Shown piece by piece: positions 1 to 6,595 of a DNA stretch of 13,447 bases (the first letter of the stretch is position 1; each line of letters starts with the position of its first letter). The notes beneath the pieces were generated by a model. That model worked only from the letters and a program-made list of their open reading frames with translations. It was not told where the DNA came from and did no database searches. Origin of the DNA: an uncultured Bacteroidota bacterium (lineage in GTDB: Bacteria > Bacteroidota > Rhodothermia > Rhodothermales > UBA10348); assembly GCA_937893205.1 (NCBI GenBank), contig CALBJU010000104.1:1-13447 (forward strand). Reading direction: 5' to 3'. The translations under genes and the position numbers were made by a program.

Positions 1-252
1 CGCCTGAATATCGATCTTAAGTCTGACTCCGTCGCTTACAGGGGATACACGCTCAGCTCTCAAATGCTCTCAGAGGGCCTGGGGGCGAATGCGACACCGA
101 CCACCATCTTTCTTGAACCCGGTGGCGGCTACATCACACGGCTGCAGGGATTTCACGCGTACCAGGATTTTTTCGACGTGCTGCACTTCGTTGGGTCCGA
201 GTCATTTCGGGAAATGTCGTTCGAAGACTTTATGCAGTCTAAAAAGAAGTAG
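1..252 (+). CDS. Thioredoxin-fold protein, C-terminal part (partial)
   Basis: The frame is open from the first base of the window, so the N-terminus, including any CxxC active site, lies outside. About 83 codons are visible. They contain an ATPTTIFL stretch that fits the cis-proline loop and following beta strand of thioredoxin folds. After it come a glycine-rich turn and the segment RLQGFHAYQDFFDVLHFVG, which resembles the C-terminal strand and helix of SoxW-like or thioredoxin_2 proteins. These usually act as periplasmic or cytoplasmic thiol-disulfide reductases. The residues seen support the fold but not the redox activity, because the catalytic cysteines are missing from view. The gene ends 18 bp before the convergent stop of the next gene. 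No clear terminator separates them. Confidence 0.7.
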   Translation, partial: RLNIDLKSDSVAYRGYTLSSQMLSEGLGANATPTTIFLEPGGGYITRLQGFHAYQDFFDVLHFVGSESFREMSFEDFMQSKKK

Positions 253-270
253 GTTGACCACCCTCGGAGA

Positions 271-789
271 CTACCTACCTGAGGATCCCGGGCGATCTTC
301 GGCGTATGCCGATCTTATGCGATAGGAGTTGCTGTTTTTAGAATCCTGATCTTCGTCGGCAGGTTGTGACAGGCCCTTATTGGTGCCATCAACTTCAGCC
401 GCGCCATCGGCTTCTGATTCCGTTTGGGAGCTATCCACCCCGTTGTCCTGATCCGAACTGGATTCCTCGCTCCCGTCTCGACGGTCAATGAATGATCCGG
501 CGGCCACATCCTTCAGCCCGCATCTAGCCTGAAGTTCGTACTTCCACAGCGCGGCGCTTGAAATGATCAGCTCCACTTCCTCGGAATCGTCACACACCAG
601 GACCAGAATGTCCGAGGACCAGCGAACCTCGCGAATCGATGCCAATGGAATGCGTTTCGAGTAGCCCCATCCTTTCAAGACGATCCGCTCGGCCAATAAT
701 TTCGCCTTCCCGAACCAAACTCGACGATCCTCGAGTTGAAATCGGGATTCAAGAATGACAACAGTTTCAATTTTTCGATTTCTGGCCAT
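271..789 (-). CDS. Uncharacterised protein, PH-like N-terminal domain and acidic tail
   Basis: This 172-residue protein starts at an ATG at 789; a TTG lies directly before it. Residues about 7-90 alternate short hydrophobic strands and charged turns, including WFGKAKLLAERIVLKGWG, IPLASIREVRW and DILVLVCDD, and end in a helix (ALWKYELQARC). This pattern resembles the small beta-barrel of bacterial PH/GRAM-like domains, but that is a structural impression, not a family match. Residues about 105-172 are low-complexity and rich in Ser, Asp, Glu and Gln, so they are probably disordered. No signal peptide or membrane segment is seen. It lies 50 bp downstream of the nitrilase gene on the same strand. 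A pair of direct repeats sits in that gap. The function is unknown. Confidence 0.6.
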   Translation of the reverse strand: MARNRKIETVVILESRFQLEDRRVWFGKAKLLAERIVLKGWGYSKRIPLASIREVRWSSDILVLVCDDSEEVELIISSAALWKYELQARCGLKDVAAGSFIDRRDGSEESSSDQDNGVDSSQTESEADGAAEVDGTNKGLSQPADEDQDSKNSNSYRIRSAYAEDRPGSSGR

Positions 790-802
790 CAATTCTGGTA
801 CT

Positions 803-833
803 GATTCAAGTCACGTGTGTCGATTGAAGTCAC
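803..833. repeat. Pair of 12-bp direct repeats, possible operator
   Basis: GATTCAAGTCAC at 803-814 and GATTGAAGTCAC at 822-833 differ at one base and are offset by 19 bp, close to two helical turns. They lie in the short gap between the nitrilase stop and the start of the downstream PH-like gene. On the minus strand each copy reads GTGACTTSAATC. The placement suits a regulator-binding site for the downstream gene, but no regulator is known and the repeat could be chance. Confidence 0.3.
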
Positions 834-839
834 CTGCAC

Positions 840-1694
840 TTAAGAATTTAGGGGTGAAGATAGTTCTTTGACGGCCACAGCGCCGTCAACGTATTGATCG
901 GCCCTTCGATGAGCCAAAAACAAAGTTCGGGCGGGCGAAACGGCCACTTCTTCAAAATTCAGATCGGCGTAAAGAATAAAATCCTCACCTTTCGGCGCCT
1001 GCGAGACGACCTGTCCACGGGGATTTGTGACAAAAGATTCACCGGCAAACGTCAGGACTTCTTCCTCACCAACTCGATTGCACAGCGCCATGAAGAATCC
1101 ATTCTGAAACGAAGCAGCCTGTAATTCAGCCTCAAAAACACCTTCTGGCCATTCTTCGGCCGCCCCGGCCTGAGGCACGAGTATAGGATCGGCGCCTTGT
1201 AAAGCCATTGACCGGAGATGTTCGGGATAGTGACGATCGTAACAAATAGAGACGCCAATCCGCCCGTGTCTCGTCTCATAGACGGGAGCCCCCCCGTCCC
1301 CCGCGTCATAATAGTCCTGCTCGAAGAACCCTTCGTACTGAGTAATATGCATCATCCGGGTGGTGCCCAGAATGGTTCCGTCCGCGTCAATCACAGGAGA
1401 AGAATCGTAAGCACGTTCTCCGGCCCGCTCGAACAGATTCGGGACGATTACCACCCCGTGTTGTTCGGCCAGGGAAGAAAACGCCACCGTGGTCGGACCC
1501 GGAATGGGCTCGGAAAATTTGAGACGGTCACCCTGCAATCGCTTCTGGGGAAAAAAGGTTTGAAACGATAATTCAGGAAACACCAGAATGTCGGCGCCTT
1601 CACCGATCGCGGTTCGTGCGTTATCGAGACCAAGCTGCAAGTTAGCGGCGGGGTTCCGGTTCGCTGACTGTTGAATAAGTGCAATTCGAGGCAT
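840..1694 (-). CDS. Carbon-nitrogen hydrolase (nitrilase superfamily), N-carbamoylputrescine amidase-like
   Basis: This 284-residue protein has the normal length for single-domain nitrilase-superfamily amidohydrolases, which cleave amide or N-carbamoyl groups using a Glu-Lys-Cys triad. The general-base Glu is E41 in VFPELSF, the nucleophile is C151 in GVSICYDRHYPE, and the additional active-site Glu fits E125 in FFEQDYY. The N-terminus MPRIALIQ matches the usual first strand, which supports the ATG at 1694. The segment that normally reads YRKxHIP reads TTRMMHIT here, so the catalytic Lys position (114) is Met. The closest relatives by eye are N-carbamoylputrescine amidases and beta-ureidopropionases. 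The substrate cannot be set from sequence, and the Lys loss means that even hydrolase activity should not be assumed. No Shine-Dalgarno sequence precedes the start. Confidence 0.85.
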   Translation of the reverse strand: MPRIALIQQSANRNPAANLQLGLDNARTAIGEGADILVFPELSFQTFFPQKRLQGDRLKFSEPIPGPTTVAFSSLAEQHGVVIVPNLFERAGERAYDSSPVIDADGTILGTTRMMHITQYEGFFEQDYYDAGDGGAPVYETRHGRIGVSICYDRHYPEHLRSMALQGADPILVPQAGAAEEWPEGVFEAELQAASFQNGFFMALCNRVGEEEVLTFAGESFVTNPRGQVVSQAPKGEDFILYADLNFEEVAVSPARTLFLAHRRADQYVDGAVAVKELSSPLNS

Positions 1695-1779
1695 AGAGAT
1701 CGACGTTTCGGGCTGCTTCTCTTAACCCAAATCGCCCACTGGGTTCCATATCAGATTGCCCCGCAAGGATTTCCCTCAT
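1642..1779 (-). other. Possible leader ORF overlapping the nitrilase start
   Basis: A 45-codon open frame starts at an ATG at 1779, 8 nt after AAAGGGAG (1788-1795 on the minus strand). It runs through the nitrilase start codon in a different frame and stops 53 bp inside that gene. The product is short, has no recognisable domain, and is probably not conserved. It could be a translated leader affecting nitrilase expression or simply a chance ORF. It and 1780-1885 are otherwise featureless. Confidence 0.15.
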
Positions 1780-1885
1780 TTGACGTTCTCCCTTTCTGCG
1801 TAGTTAGGCGTGGTTCTTTCTCTTGAGACAGCCTCTCGCGGGTGTCATAGGCCGGGTCGATTCTGCAGCGGTTGAATGCAGGCTC

Positions 1886-2020
1886 CTACTGTGCGGGAGC
1901 ACCTGACGAACTTGGACCGAAGGCCCCAAACGCCAAGGTAACGGCAAATAACACCGCCAGAATGATGCCGCCAGCTTTTATTACACCGCTGAGGCCTGGA
2001 CTCTTCTGCTCTACCGGAAT
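1886..2020 (-). other. 44-codon hydrophobic extension in frame after the lipoprotein stop
   Basis: Directly after the TAG of the lipoprotein gene (2021-2023) the same frame stays open for 44 codons and ends with another TAG at 1886-1888. The predicted peptide has a charged start (VEQKSPG), then a strongly hydrophobic stretch (GGIILAVLFAVTLAFGAFG) that would make one membrane helix, and a Ser/Gly/Ala/Pro tail. No ATG lies in the frame, and the only GTG or TTG codons fall inside the helix. The first codon is ATT. It may be the remains of a small membrane-protein gene, a readthrough extension, or chance. Confidence 0.25.
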
Positions 2021-2557
2021 CTATTGACTTTCGATAATGAGTCTCGAATACGTAGAATCGGACAGTTGATGGTTAAATGGCGCCTCTACTTCGGCCGCCA
2101 TCTTGCTTGCGAGCTTCTCCAGCCAGTACAGACCGATTAAATTGTCTGCCTGACTAACATCACCGCCTATTCGCTGGAAGGTACCCTTCACCTGCACGAA
2201 TACGGTCTCATCACGCTGATCAGCGTTGACCGAAACTCGAATCAAGATGTTCTCGAGATCGGGATGGGGAGCGAGAGAATCCGCGATGGCTCTTTGCACT
2301 GTGGACACGGATACGAAATCCGTCTGGACCAATCCAATCCGGTCGTTTGCCAGTGTGATGGAAAAATTCGCACTGATGAGTGTAAACGTAGCGCGATCAA
2401 TAATATCCAGGCGTTCGGCCATACTGGTGAACGCGACGGTCTCCACGTGAGTCCGAGCGGGCACTGAAGATACCTGACGGGTCTGAGTACAGCCCGCCAC
2501 AAGGAGAGACCATGACAACAGGGTCCCGATTACGGCAATTTTTCTACTTGAAAACAA
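2021..2557 (-). CDS. Small lipoprotein of unknown function
   Basis: The translation of 178 residues begins with a positively charged n-region (FSSRK), a hydrophobic core and a lipobox LVAGC with Cys23. It is therefore exported and lipid-anchored, probably in the outer membrane. The mature part is a single mixed alpha/beta domain (about residues 40-160) with amphipathic strands such as FTLISANFSITLAND and ILIRVSVNA. I do not recognise the family. The start used is a TTG at 2557, because no ATG exists in the frame; it gives a canonical-length signal peptide. However, a strong Shine-Dalgarno sequence GAGGAGG (2599-2605) faces an in-frame ATT at 2588-2590, which would add 11 residues. It is downstream of prmC by about 111 bp on the same strand. 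Confidence 0.7.
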   Translation of the reverse strand: MFSSRKIAVIGTLLSWSLLVAGCTQTRQVSSVPARTHVETVAFTSMAERLDIIDRATFTLISANFSITLANDRIGLVQTDFVSVSTVQRAIADSLAPHPDLENILIRVSVNADQRDETVFVQVKGTFQRIGGDVSQADNLIGLYWLEKLASKMAAEVEAPFNHQLSDSTYSRLIIESQ

Positions 2558-2587
2558 TGTTATTGCAACACTAAAGCGCTTAATACT

Positions 2588-2605
2588 AATGTGATCGACC
2601 TCCTC
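2588..2605 (-). promoter_or_regulatory. Shine-Dalgarno-like GAGGAGG facing an ATT codon
   Basis: On the minus strand GAGGAGG at 2599-2605 is followed after 8 nt by ATT (2588-2590), in frame with the lipoprotein gene. The nearest accepted start, the TTG at 2557, is 41 nt away, too far for this site to serve. Either the gene starts at ATT, which is rare, or the match is accidental. Confidence 0.3.
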
Positions 2606-2668
2606 AGTAGTTGCTTAAACCAACGCAGCAGTACAAAAAGGCGAGCGCAACCATGCTGGACGACCCGA

Positions 2669-3595
2669 TCAGTGCCGTGCAGAAACCAGCCTGTTCCGAC
2701 CGGCCAGGTCCTGTTTAATCTTAACGTCATGAAATCCCGTGTCAGTGAACAAGGCCGCGACCTCACGGCCGTGATCCGCGTGAACCTCGACCCCGAGAAC
2801 TCCACCAGGTACAAGGATACGAGGCGCGAGCCGACTGATCGCCCGATAATATAAAAGCGGATCACGGCCGACAAAAAGGGCACCCTCGGGTTCAAAGTCA
2901 CGAACCTCTGGATCGAGCGACTCTCGCTCCGACGAAGGGATGTACGGGGGGTTTGAGACCAGTACGTCAATACGTCCCGGTAATTTTTCGAGCGCCCCCG
3001 CAGACAGGATGTCGACCTGTAGCATTTTCACACGGGCGCCAAGGCGTTCAGCGTTGGACCGGGCTACTCGAAGCGCCTCTTCAGAAACATCGGCACCAGC
3101 GCACGAAAGACCACCCACTTCCAGATCAATCGAAATAAGAATACATCCAGATCCGGTTCCGAGATCAAGAACCCTCTCGCGGTTGCCGGCTCTCACTTCC
3201 TGGATGGCCCACTCGACCAGCAGTTCGGTTTCTGGCCGCGGGATGAGAACACCTGGGGAAACCTTGAATTCTCGTCCGTAGAAGTAGCCTTTTCCCGTGA
3301 TGTACTGGATCGGCTCTCTTTTTTCTCGTCGCAGCAGATACTCGTCCAGAAGGTCCAGCTCGGTATCAGTGATCCGCTCGTCCGGACGTGTCAGAATGTG
3401 CAGGCGATCCACGTTTAGAACGTCTTCCATCAGCCATTCGGCATCCCTTCTTGGATTCTCGATACCGCAGCCCTGCAAACGAGCACAGGCTTCGGCAATC
3501 CACTTCGCGCGGGTTGGCGTGGCCCTGTCTTTGGGATCCATTTCGTCTGTAGGATCCATTTCCTCTGTAGGATCAATGTGGTTTGTGGGACCCAT
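2669..3595 (-). CDS. prmC: Peptide chain release factor N5-glutamine methyltransferase
   Basis: PrmC (HemK) methylates the Gln of the GGQ motif in release factors RF1/RF2 using S-adenosylmethionine, in the cytoplasm. From the ATG at 3595 the protein has 308 residues. The N-terminal helical domain includes NPRRDAEWLM near 47-56 and the linker REPIQYITGKGYFYG near 93-107. The Rossmann methyltransferase domain has the SAM loop DLGTGSGC (144-151) and the substrate-binding NPPY (215-218), both intact. Homology to E. coli PrmC begins only near residue 30. The preceding stretch is a hexapeptide repeat absent from typical PrmC. A TTG at 3610 and ATGs at 3559 and 3541 are alternative starts; the last would remove most of the repeat. 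prfA, a frequent neighbour, is not visible. phhA lies 94-109 bp upstream, depending on the start. Confidence 0.93.
   Translation of the reverse strand: MGPTNHIDPTEEMDPTDEMDPKDRATPTRAKWIAEACARLQGCGIENPRRDAEWLMEDVLNVDRLHILTRPDERITDTELDLLDEYLLRREKREPIQYITGKGYFYGREFKVSPGVLIPRPETELLVEWAIQEVRAGNRERVLDLGTGSGCILISIDLEVGGLSCAGADVSEEALRVARSNAERLGARVKMLQVDILSAGALEKLPGRIDVLVSNPPYIPSSERESLDPEVRDFEPEGALFVGRDPLLYYRAISRLAPRILVPGGVLGVEVHADHGREVAALFTDTGFHDVKIKQDLAGRNRLVSARH
3524..3595 (-). repeat. Four 18-bp degenerate tandem repeats in the prmC 5' end
   Basis: Four consecutive 18-bp units encode the hexapeptides MGPTNH, IDPTEE, MDPTDE and MDPKDR. The middle units share the DNA core GATCCTACAGA followed by GAAATG, with few differences, which suggests duplication by slippage. 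Units 1, 3 and 4 begin with ATG, so the repeat supplies several potential start codons for prmC. Confidence 0.75.
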
Positions 3596-3704
3596 TGGGG
3601 GATTATTCAACCGAACAACGAATCATCGAGTGTCCTCGCAGTGGAGAAACAGATTCAAGAGCGTTCAACGCCGTCCCTCCGAGGTGATCCCAAAATCAGA
3701 TCGA

Positions 3705-4544
3705 TCAGGCTGCAATTCCCTGGCGATTCGACCAGTGGCGAAATTCATCCGCGAGCTGATCGAAGGAATCGAGCGCATAGAGAATGGGTTGGAGATGCCA
3801 GACTTCGTAGTCCTGATTGATAACGCTCTCAAGGGAGAAGTCCCTGACCTCTACCCTGTCCGAAAGGGCGTTACTCATCTCCTCTTTTGAAGAAATGATG
3901 CCGGCGCCGAACACGCGTAATCCATTGGGCTGCCGAATCAGGCCGAACTCAATGGTGAACCAGTGGAGACGTTCGAGGTAGGTCCGCTGAATTCCCTTCG
4001 CGTGAAGTGCCGACTGTCCGAATAATTGATAAAAGTCGGCAACCGCGGGATGGGTCAACATGGGCATGTGACCGAACATGTCATGGAAGCAATCGGGCGC
4101 TGGAGTGTAATCCAACTCGTTTTTTTCTCTGATATAGTCGGTCGATGGAAATAGTCGTTTCGACAACAGAGTGAAAAAATCTTTCTCGTGTAGCAGGCCC
4201 GGAATTCGAGCGAGACGCCAGCGCGTCGCCGCCTCCAGCGCAGCACTCAGATCAGAAAGAGCGGGAATCCCAGAGCTGTCCATGCCCAAAATACGGACAC
4301 CATCCAAAAGTGCCGTCCCGGCGCGTCCGGGGAGCAGTTCCATCTGACGTTCAAATAATATCCGCCAATTGCCGTTGTGTTCGTCCGAGTAGTGGGGCGA
4401 AACAATGTCGCTACCTACGGGAGGAACGCCATCCAAATTTTGAGGGATGCATCGAGGGTCAATCCCCTCGGTTGCTGCCTTTTCGTAGGCTGAAAGCGGG
4501 GCAAGATCGCCGCTATTCGTCGTATTCGGACGACTATCGTTCAT
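3705..4544 (-). CDS. phhA: Phenylalanine 4-monooxygenase
   Basis: This enzyme hydroxylates L-phenylalanine to tyrosine using O2, non-haem iron and tetrahydropterin. The 279-residue length fits the bacterial single-domain form, without the regulatory domain of animal enzymes. The facial triad is visible: H154 and H159 in CFHDMFGHMP and E199 in WFTIEFGL. The surrounding conserved segments (DYTPAPDCFHD, GAGIISS) are also intact. The start is the ATG at 4544; an in-frame TTG lies directly upstream. No pterin-4a-carbinolamine dehydratase gene is in the window, though it often accompanies this gene elsewhere. The 115-bp upstream gap is AT-rich around 4625-4633 (TTAACTTAA), but no convincing promoter or terminator can be named. 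Confidence 0.95.
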   Translation of the reverse strand: MNDSRPNTTNSGDLAPLSAYEKAATEGIDPRCIPQNLDGVPPVGSDIVSPHYSDEHNGNWRILFERQMELLPGRAGTALLDGVRILGMDSSGIPALSDLSAALEAATRWRLARIPGLLHEKDFFTLLSKRLFPSTDYIREKNELDYTPAPDCFHDMFGHMPMLTHPAVADFYQLFGQSALHAKGIQRTYLERLHWFTIEFGLIRQPNGLRVFGAGIISSKEEMSNALSDRVEVRDFSLESVINQDYEVWHLQPILYALDSFDQLADEFRHWSNRQGIAA

Positions 4545-4659
4545 CAATTGTCTGTTTCACTGTGGGGCTCCACCTAACACATCGTTCCCCAGAAATGGTG
4601 CTCCCAACGGGTATGGCAGCGACCTTAACTTAACACCGTTATCTAAACCGGGCAAGGTC

Positions 4660-4902
4660 CTATTTGTTCGGGGTCGATTCTTGATCTGCTTTTCTCATTG
4701 AAGCTCTTACGCGCGCAGCCGTCATCAAGAAACCTGCGAACGATGCCAATCCGACTAACCACACCTGGGGACCGTTCTTCAGTTGCCCATCGATGACCAA
4801 GCCGCTCATGGACGTAGCGATGGCGAACAACATCCCGAACACTGCAGCGCCCATGGTGAGCAGAACCCAGGATCCGAACACTCTGTCGTCAAGACCTTTC
4901 AT
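4660..4902 (-). CDS. Small two-helix membrane protein next to the NhaC antiporter
   Basis: An 80-residue protein starts with ATG 12 bp after the antiporter stop, so the two are almost certainly cotranscribed. It has two hydrophobic segments, about residues 10-33 (GSWVLLTMGAAVFGMLFAIA) and 46-65 (VWLVGLASFAGFLMTAA). A short polar loop joins them and the C-terminus is charged (RVRASMRKADQ). This predicts a helical hairpin in the inner membrane. I do not recognise a family. The position suggests an accessory or regulatory role for the antiporter, which is inference only. It could also be an unrelated small protein of the DUF type. Confidence 0.7.
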   Translation of the reverse strand: MKGLDDRVFGSWVLLTMGAAVFGMLFAIATSMSGLVIDGQLKNGPQVWLVGLASFAGFLMTAARVRASMRKADQESTPNK

Positions 4903-4914
4903 ACGAACGTTTCG

Positions 4915-6345
4915 CTACAACAGAATGCCTGCGATCAAAAACGCCAGGATCGAAAATCCCGCCAGGACCAGGGCATAAGGTAACTGTGTATTGATGTGGT
5001 CTACGTGGTCCGAGGCAGCGGACATACTCGCTATCAGAGAGGTGTCAGAGAGGGGTGAAGCATGGTCTCCGAAAACGCCTCCGGCCAATACTGCACCCAG
5101 CATGAGTGGCATGGATATTCCGAGTCCCTCAGCAAGTGGAAGAGCGATCGGGATCAGAATGGCGAAGCCTGTCCAGGAGGACCCGAGAGTGAACGATACA
5201 AATCCACCCACAATGAAAATCATCGCCGGCAGCCACCAGGTTGGCCATCCCGTACCTACCACACCAATGATGTAAGGACCCATTTCCAGGGCTCGGGAAA
5301 CCTGCCCGAGCGCAAACGCAAGCGCGACCAACACAACCATACCGACCAGGCCACCGGAGCCTTTCAGCACCAGCGCCATCGACTCTGTCGGTTTCATCAA
5401 AACCTTCCCATCGCGACCCGAGCCGGGCAGCGCGTATAGGACCATCGCCACAGAGACAGCGGCAATAACCGCCCACAGAACGGAGGTCGAACCGCTTCCT
5501 TTCATGATCTGACCCTCTCCGGTGACATACAGGCCGAAGAAAATCATCCCAACCATCACTAAAATCGGCACAATAAGGTGTCGCGCTCGGTTACCGGATG
5601 CTTCGACGGGCTCCAGCTCAACGATTTCAGCGGCAACCAGCGGGACGGCTCCCGGTGCCAGCAATTCGCCCGTTGTCTCTGCTCTGATCTCTGCAGTTTT
5701 CATGGATCCGAAGCGCCAACCGGTCAATGCCAGTAGCAATGCAAAGCCGATGGCAAACAAGGCATAAAAATTCAAAAGGACAGCCGTTGCCAACAATCCG
5801 ACCGCTCCATCCGTCATTCCCTGCGCAGCCAGCAATCCAAGTACGAATGCTCCCCAGCCATTCAGGGGAATTGACATACAGACAGCCGCGCTCGTCGTAT
5901 CGCAGTAAAAAGCGAGTTTTTCTCTAGGGATTTTCAGCCTGTCAAACAGGGGGCGATTGATGGCCCCGACGATTAGACAGGTAATACTTGACTCCACAAA
6001 GATCACCATGCCGATAGCCCATGCCAGAAACTCTGCTCCACGTCTCGTTTGCCCCCATCCACGATTGGAAGCCCATCTGATGAATCCCTCGACTCCGCCC
6101 GATCCCTGCACGAGGGCGATCAAGCCTCCAACCAGGAGACTGAAGAGCAGGATTCGAACATTTCCCGCTTCTTCAAAAACTGCCACGAGTTGATCGATGA
6201 GTTCCCTCAGCCCGAGAATCGGGTTACCGCCTACAAGAATCGTCGCTCCCAACCAGAGTCCAGCCAGCAAAGACAGATAGACTTCCTTGGTCCAGAGTGC
6301 AAGCACGATGGCCAATACGGGAGGCAGTAGGACGATCCAGTCCAT
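4915..6345 (-). CDS. NhaC-family Na+/H+ antiporter
   Basis: This inner-membrane protein has about 11-13 hydrophobic segments over 476 residues, counted from the ATG at 6345. A longer frame begins at a TTG at 6414 but adds 23 residues that do not look like family sequence. The first segment DWIVLLPPVLAIVLALW and the signature GDHASPLSDTS near residues 426-436 identify the NhaC superfamily (IT superfamily antiporters). Members exchange Na+ for H+, or amino acids or organic acids in some cases. The segment GGVFGDHASPLSDTSLIAS and the following SDHVDHINTQLPYAL are well preserved. It leads the operon with the small membrane protein. Its upstream region is shared with the divergently transcribed phosphatase. 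The exact exchanged ions cannot be told from sequence. Confidence 0.88.
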   Translation of the reverse strand: MDWIVLLPPVLAIVLALWTKEVYLSLLAGLWLGATILVGGNPILGLRELIDQLVAVFEEAGNVRILLFSLLVGGLIALVQGSGGVEGFIRWASNRGWGQTRRGAEFLAWAIGMVIFVESSITCLIVGAINRPLFDRLKIPREKLAFYCDTTSAAVCMSIPLNGWGAFVLGLLAAQGMTDGAVGLLATAVLLNFYALFAIGFALLLALTGWRFGSMKTAEIRAETTGELLAPGAVPLVAAEIVELEPVEASGNRARHLIVPILVMVGMIFFGLYVTGEGQIMKGSGSTSVLWAVIAAVSVAMVLYALPGSGRDGKVLMKPTESMALVLKGSGGLVGMVVLVALAFALGQVSRALEMGPYIIGVVGTGWPTWWLPAMIFIVGGFVSFTLGSSWTGFAILIPIALPLAEGLGISMPLMLGAVLAGGVFGDHASPLSDTSLIASMSAASDHVDHINTQLPYALVLAGFSILAFLIAGILL

Positions 6346-6486
6346 GGCGAGTATTAAAGATTGGTGACAATGGCTCCCGAATGTACGAGATATGAACAAT
6401 GTTAGGCCACTCAATTATCATCTCGCACCCAATGCGTATTCTTCTCGTACATGCGATCATCAGCCGAGTGGAGTGCCGCCTATTTC
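6346..6486. promoter_or_regulatory. Divergent intergenic region between nhaC-type gene and phosphatase
   Basis: These 141 bp separate two diverging genes and must hold promoters for both. For the antiporter a weak TTGAGT (6409-6414) and TATCTC (6387-6392) pair with a 16-bp spacer can be found on the minus strand. Nothing convincing is seen for the plus strand. A near-palindrome AACAATGTT lies at 6394-6402. Confidence 0.25.
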
Positions 6487-6595
6487 ATGAGCAAAGCGTC
6501 CAACACATTTAAAGAGACGGTAGACAATGCCACCCGATACACGCAATCGGTAATCGATGATTTCCGGGCGAGCGACATTCCTGCTCTCTTTAAAG
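6487..6595 (+). pseudogene. Displaced N-terminal segment of the phosphatase (other frame)
   Basis: From an ATG at 6487 a frame encodes MSKASNTFKETVDNATRYTQ and then SVIDDFRASDIPALFK, a natural-looking soluble segment. At about 6592-6595 a +1 shift would join it directly to RDFRETYDFYVTDEERAKM of the phosphatase frame, giving the smooth sequence ALFKRDFRETYDFYV. The frame of the main ORF has a TAA at 6551-6553, just upstream of its own ATG. The best reading is that these bases are the true N-terminus, separated by a one-base insertion, a sequencing error, or a programmed shift. Confidence 0.55.

Noticed and set aside
249..278. GTAGGT/ACCTAC arms between the convergent ends of the first two genes, as a bidirectional terminator
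   Set aside because: The stem is only 6 bp with an 18-nt loop, overlaps coding sequence and has no U-tract on either strand.
2560..2970. 136-codon minus-strand open frame overlapping prmC
   Set aside because: It is a shadow of prmC in another frame; its sequence is Arg/Ser/Leu-rich with no domain, while the prmC frame has all family motifs.
4621..4659. Inverted repeat GACCTT/AAGGTC and the palindrome TTAACTTAA between the small membrane protein and phhA
   Set aside because: The 6-bp arms are 27 nt apart and no T-tract follows, so it is neither a convincing terminator nor a clear operator; likely chance.
6412..6414. TTG at 6414 as the start of the NhaC-type antiporter (499 residues)
   Set aside because: The extra 23 residues do not look like family sequence, and the ATG at 6345 places the first membrane helix at the usual position.
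6589..6595. TTTAAAG as a programmed -1 frameshift site
   Set aside because: The protein frames need a +1 shift (6487 frame into 6557 frame). A -1 slip at this heptamer goes the other way.
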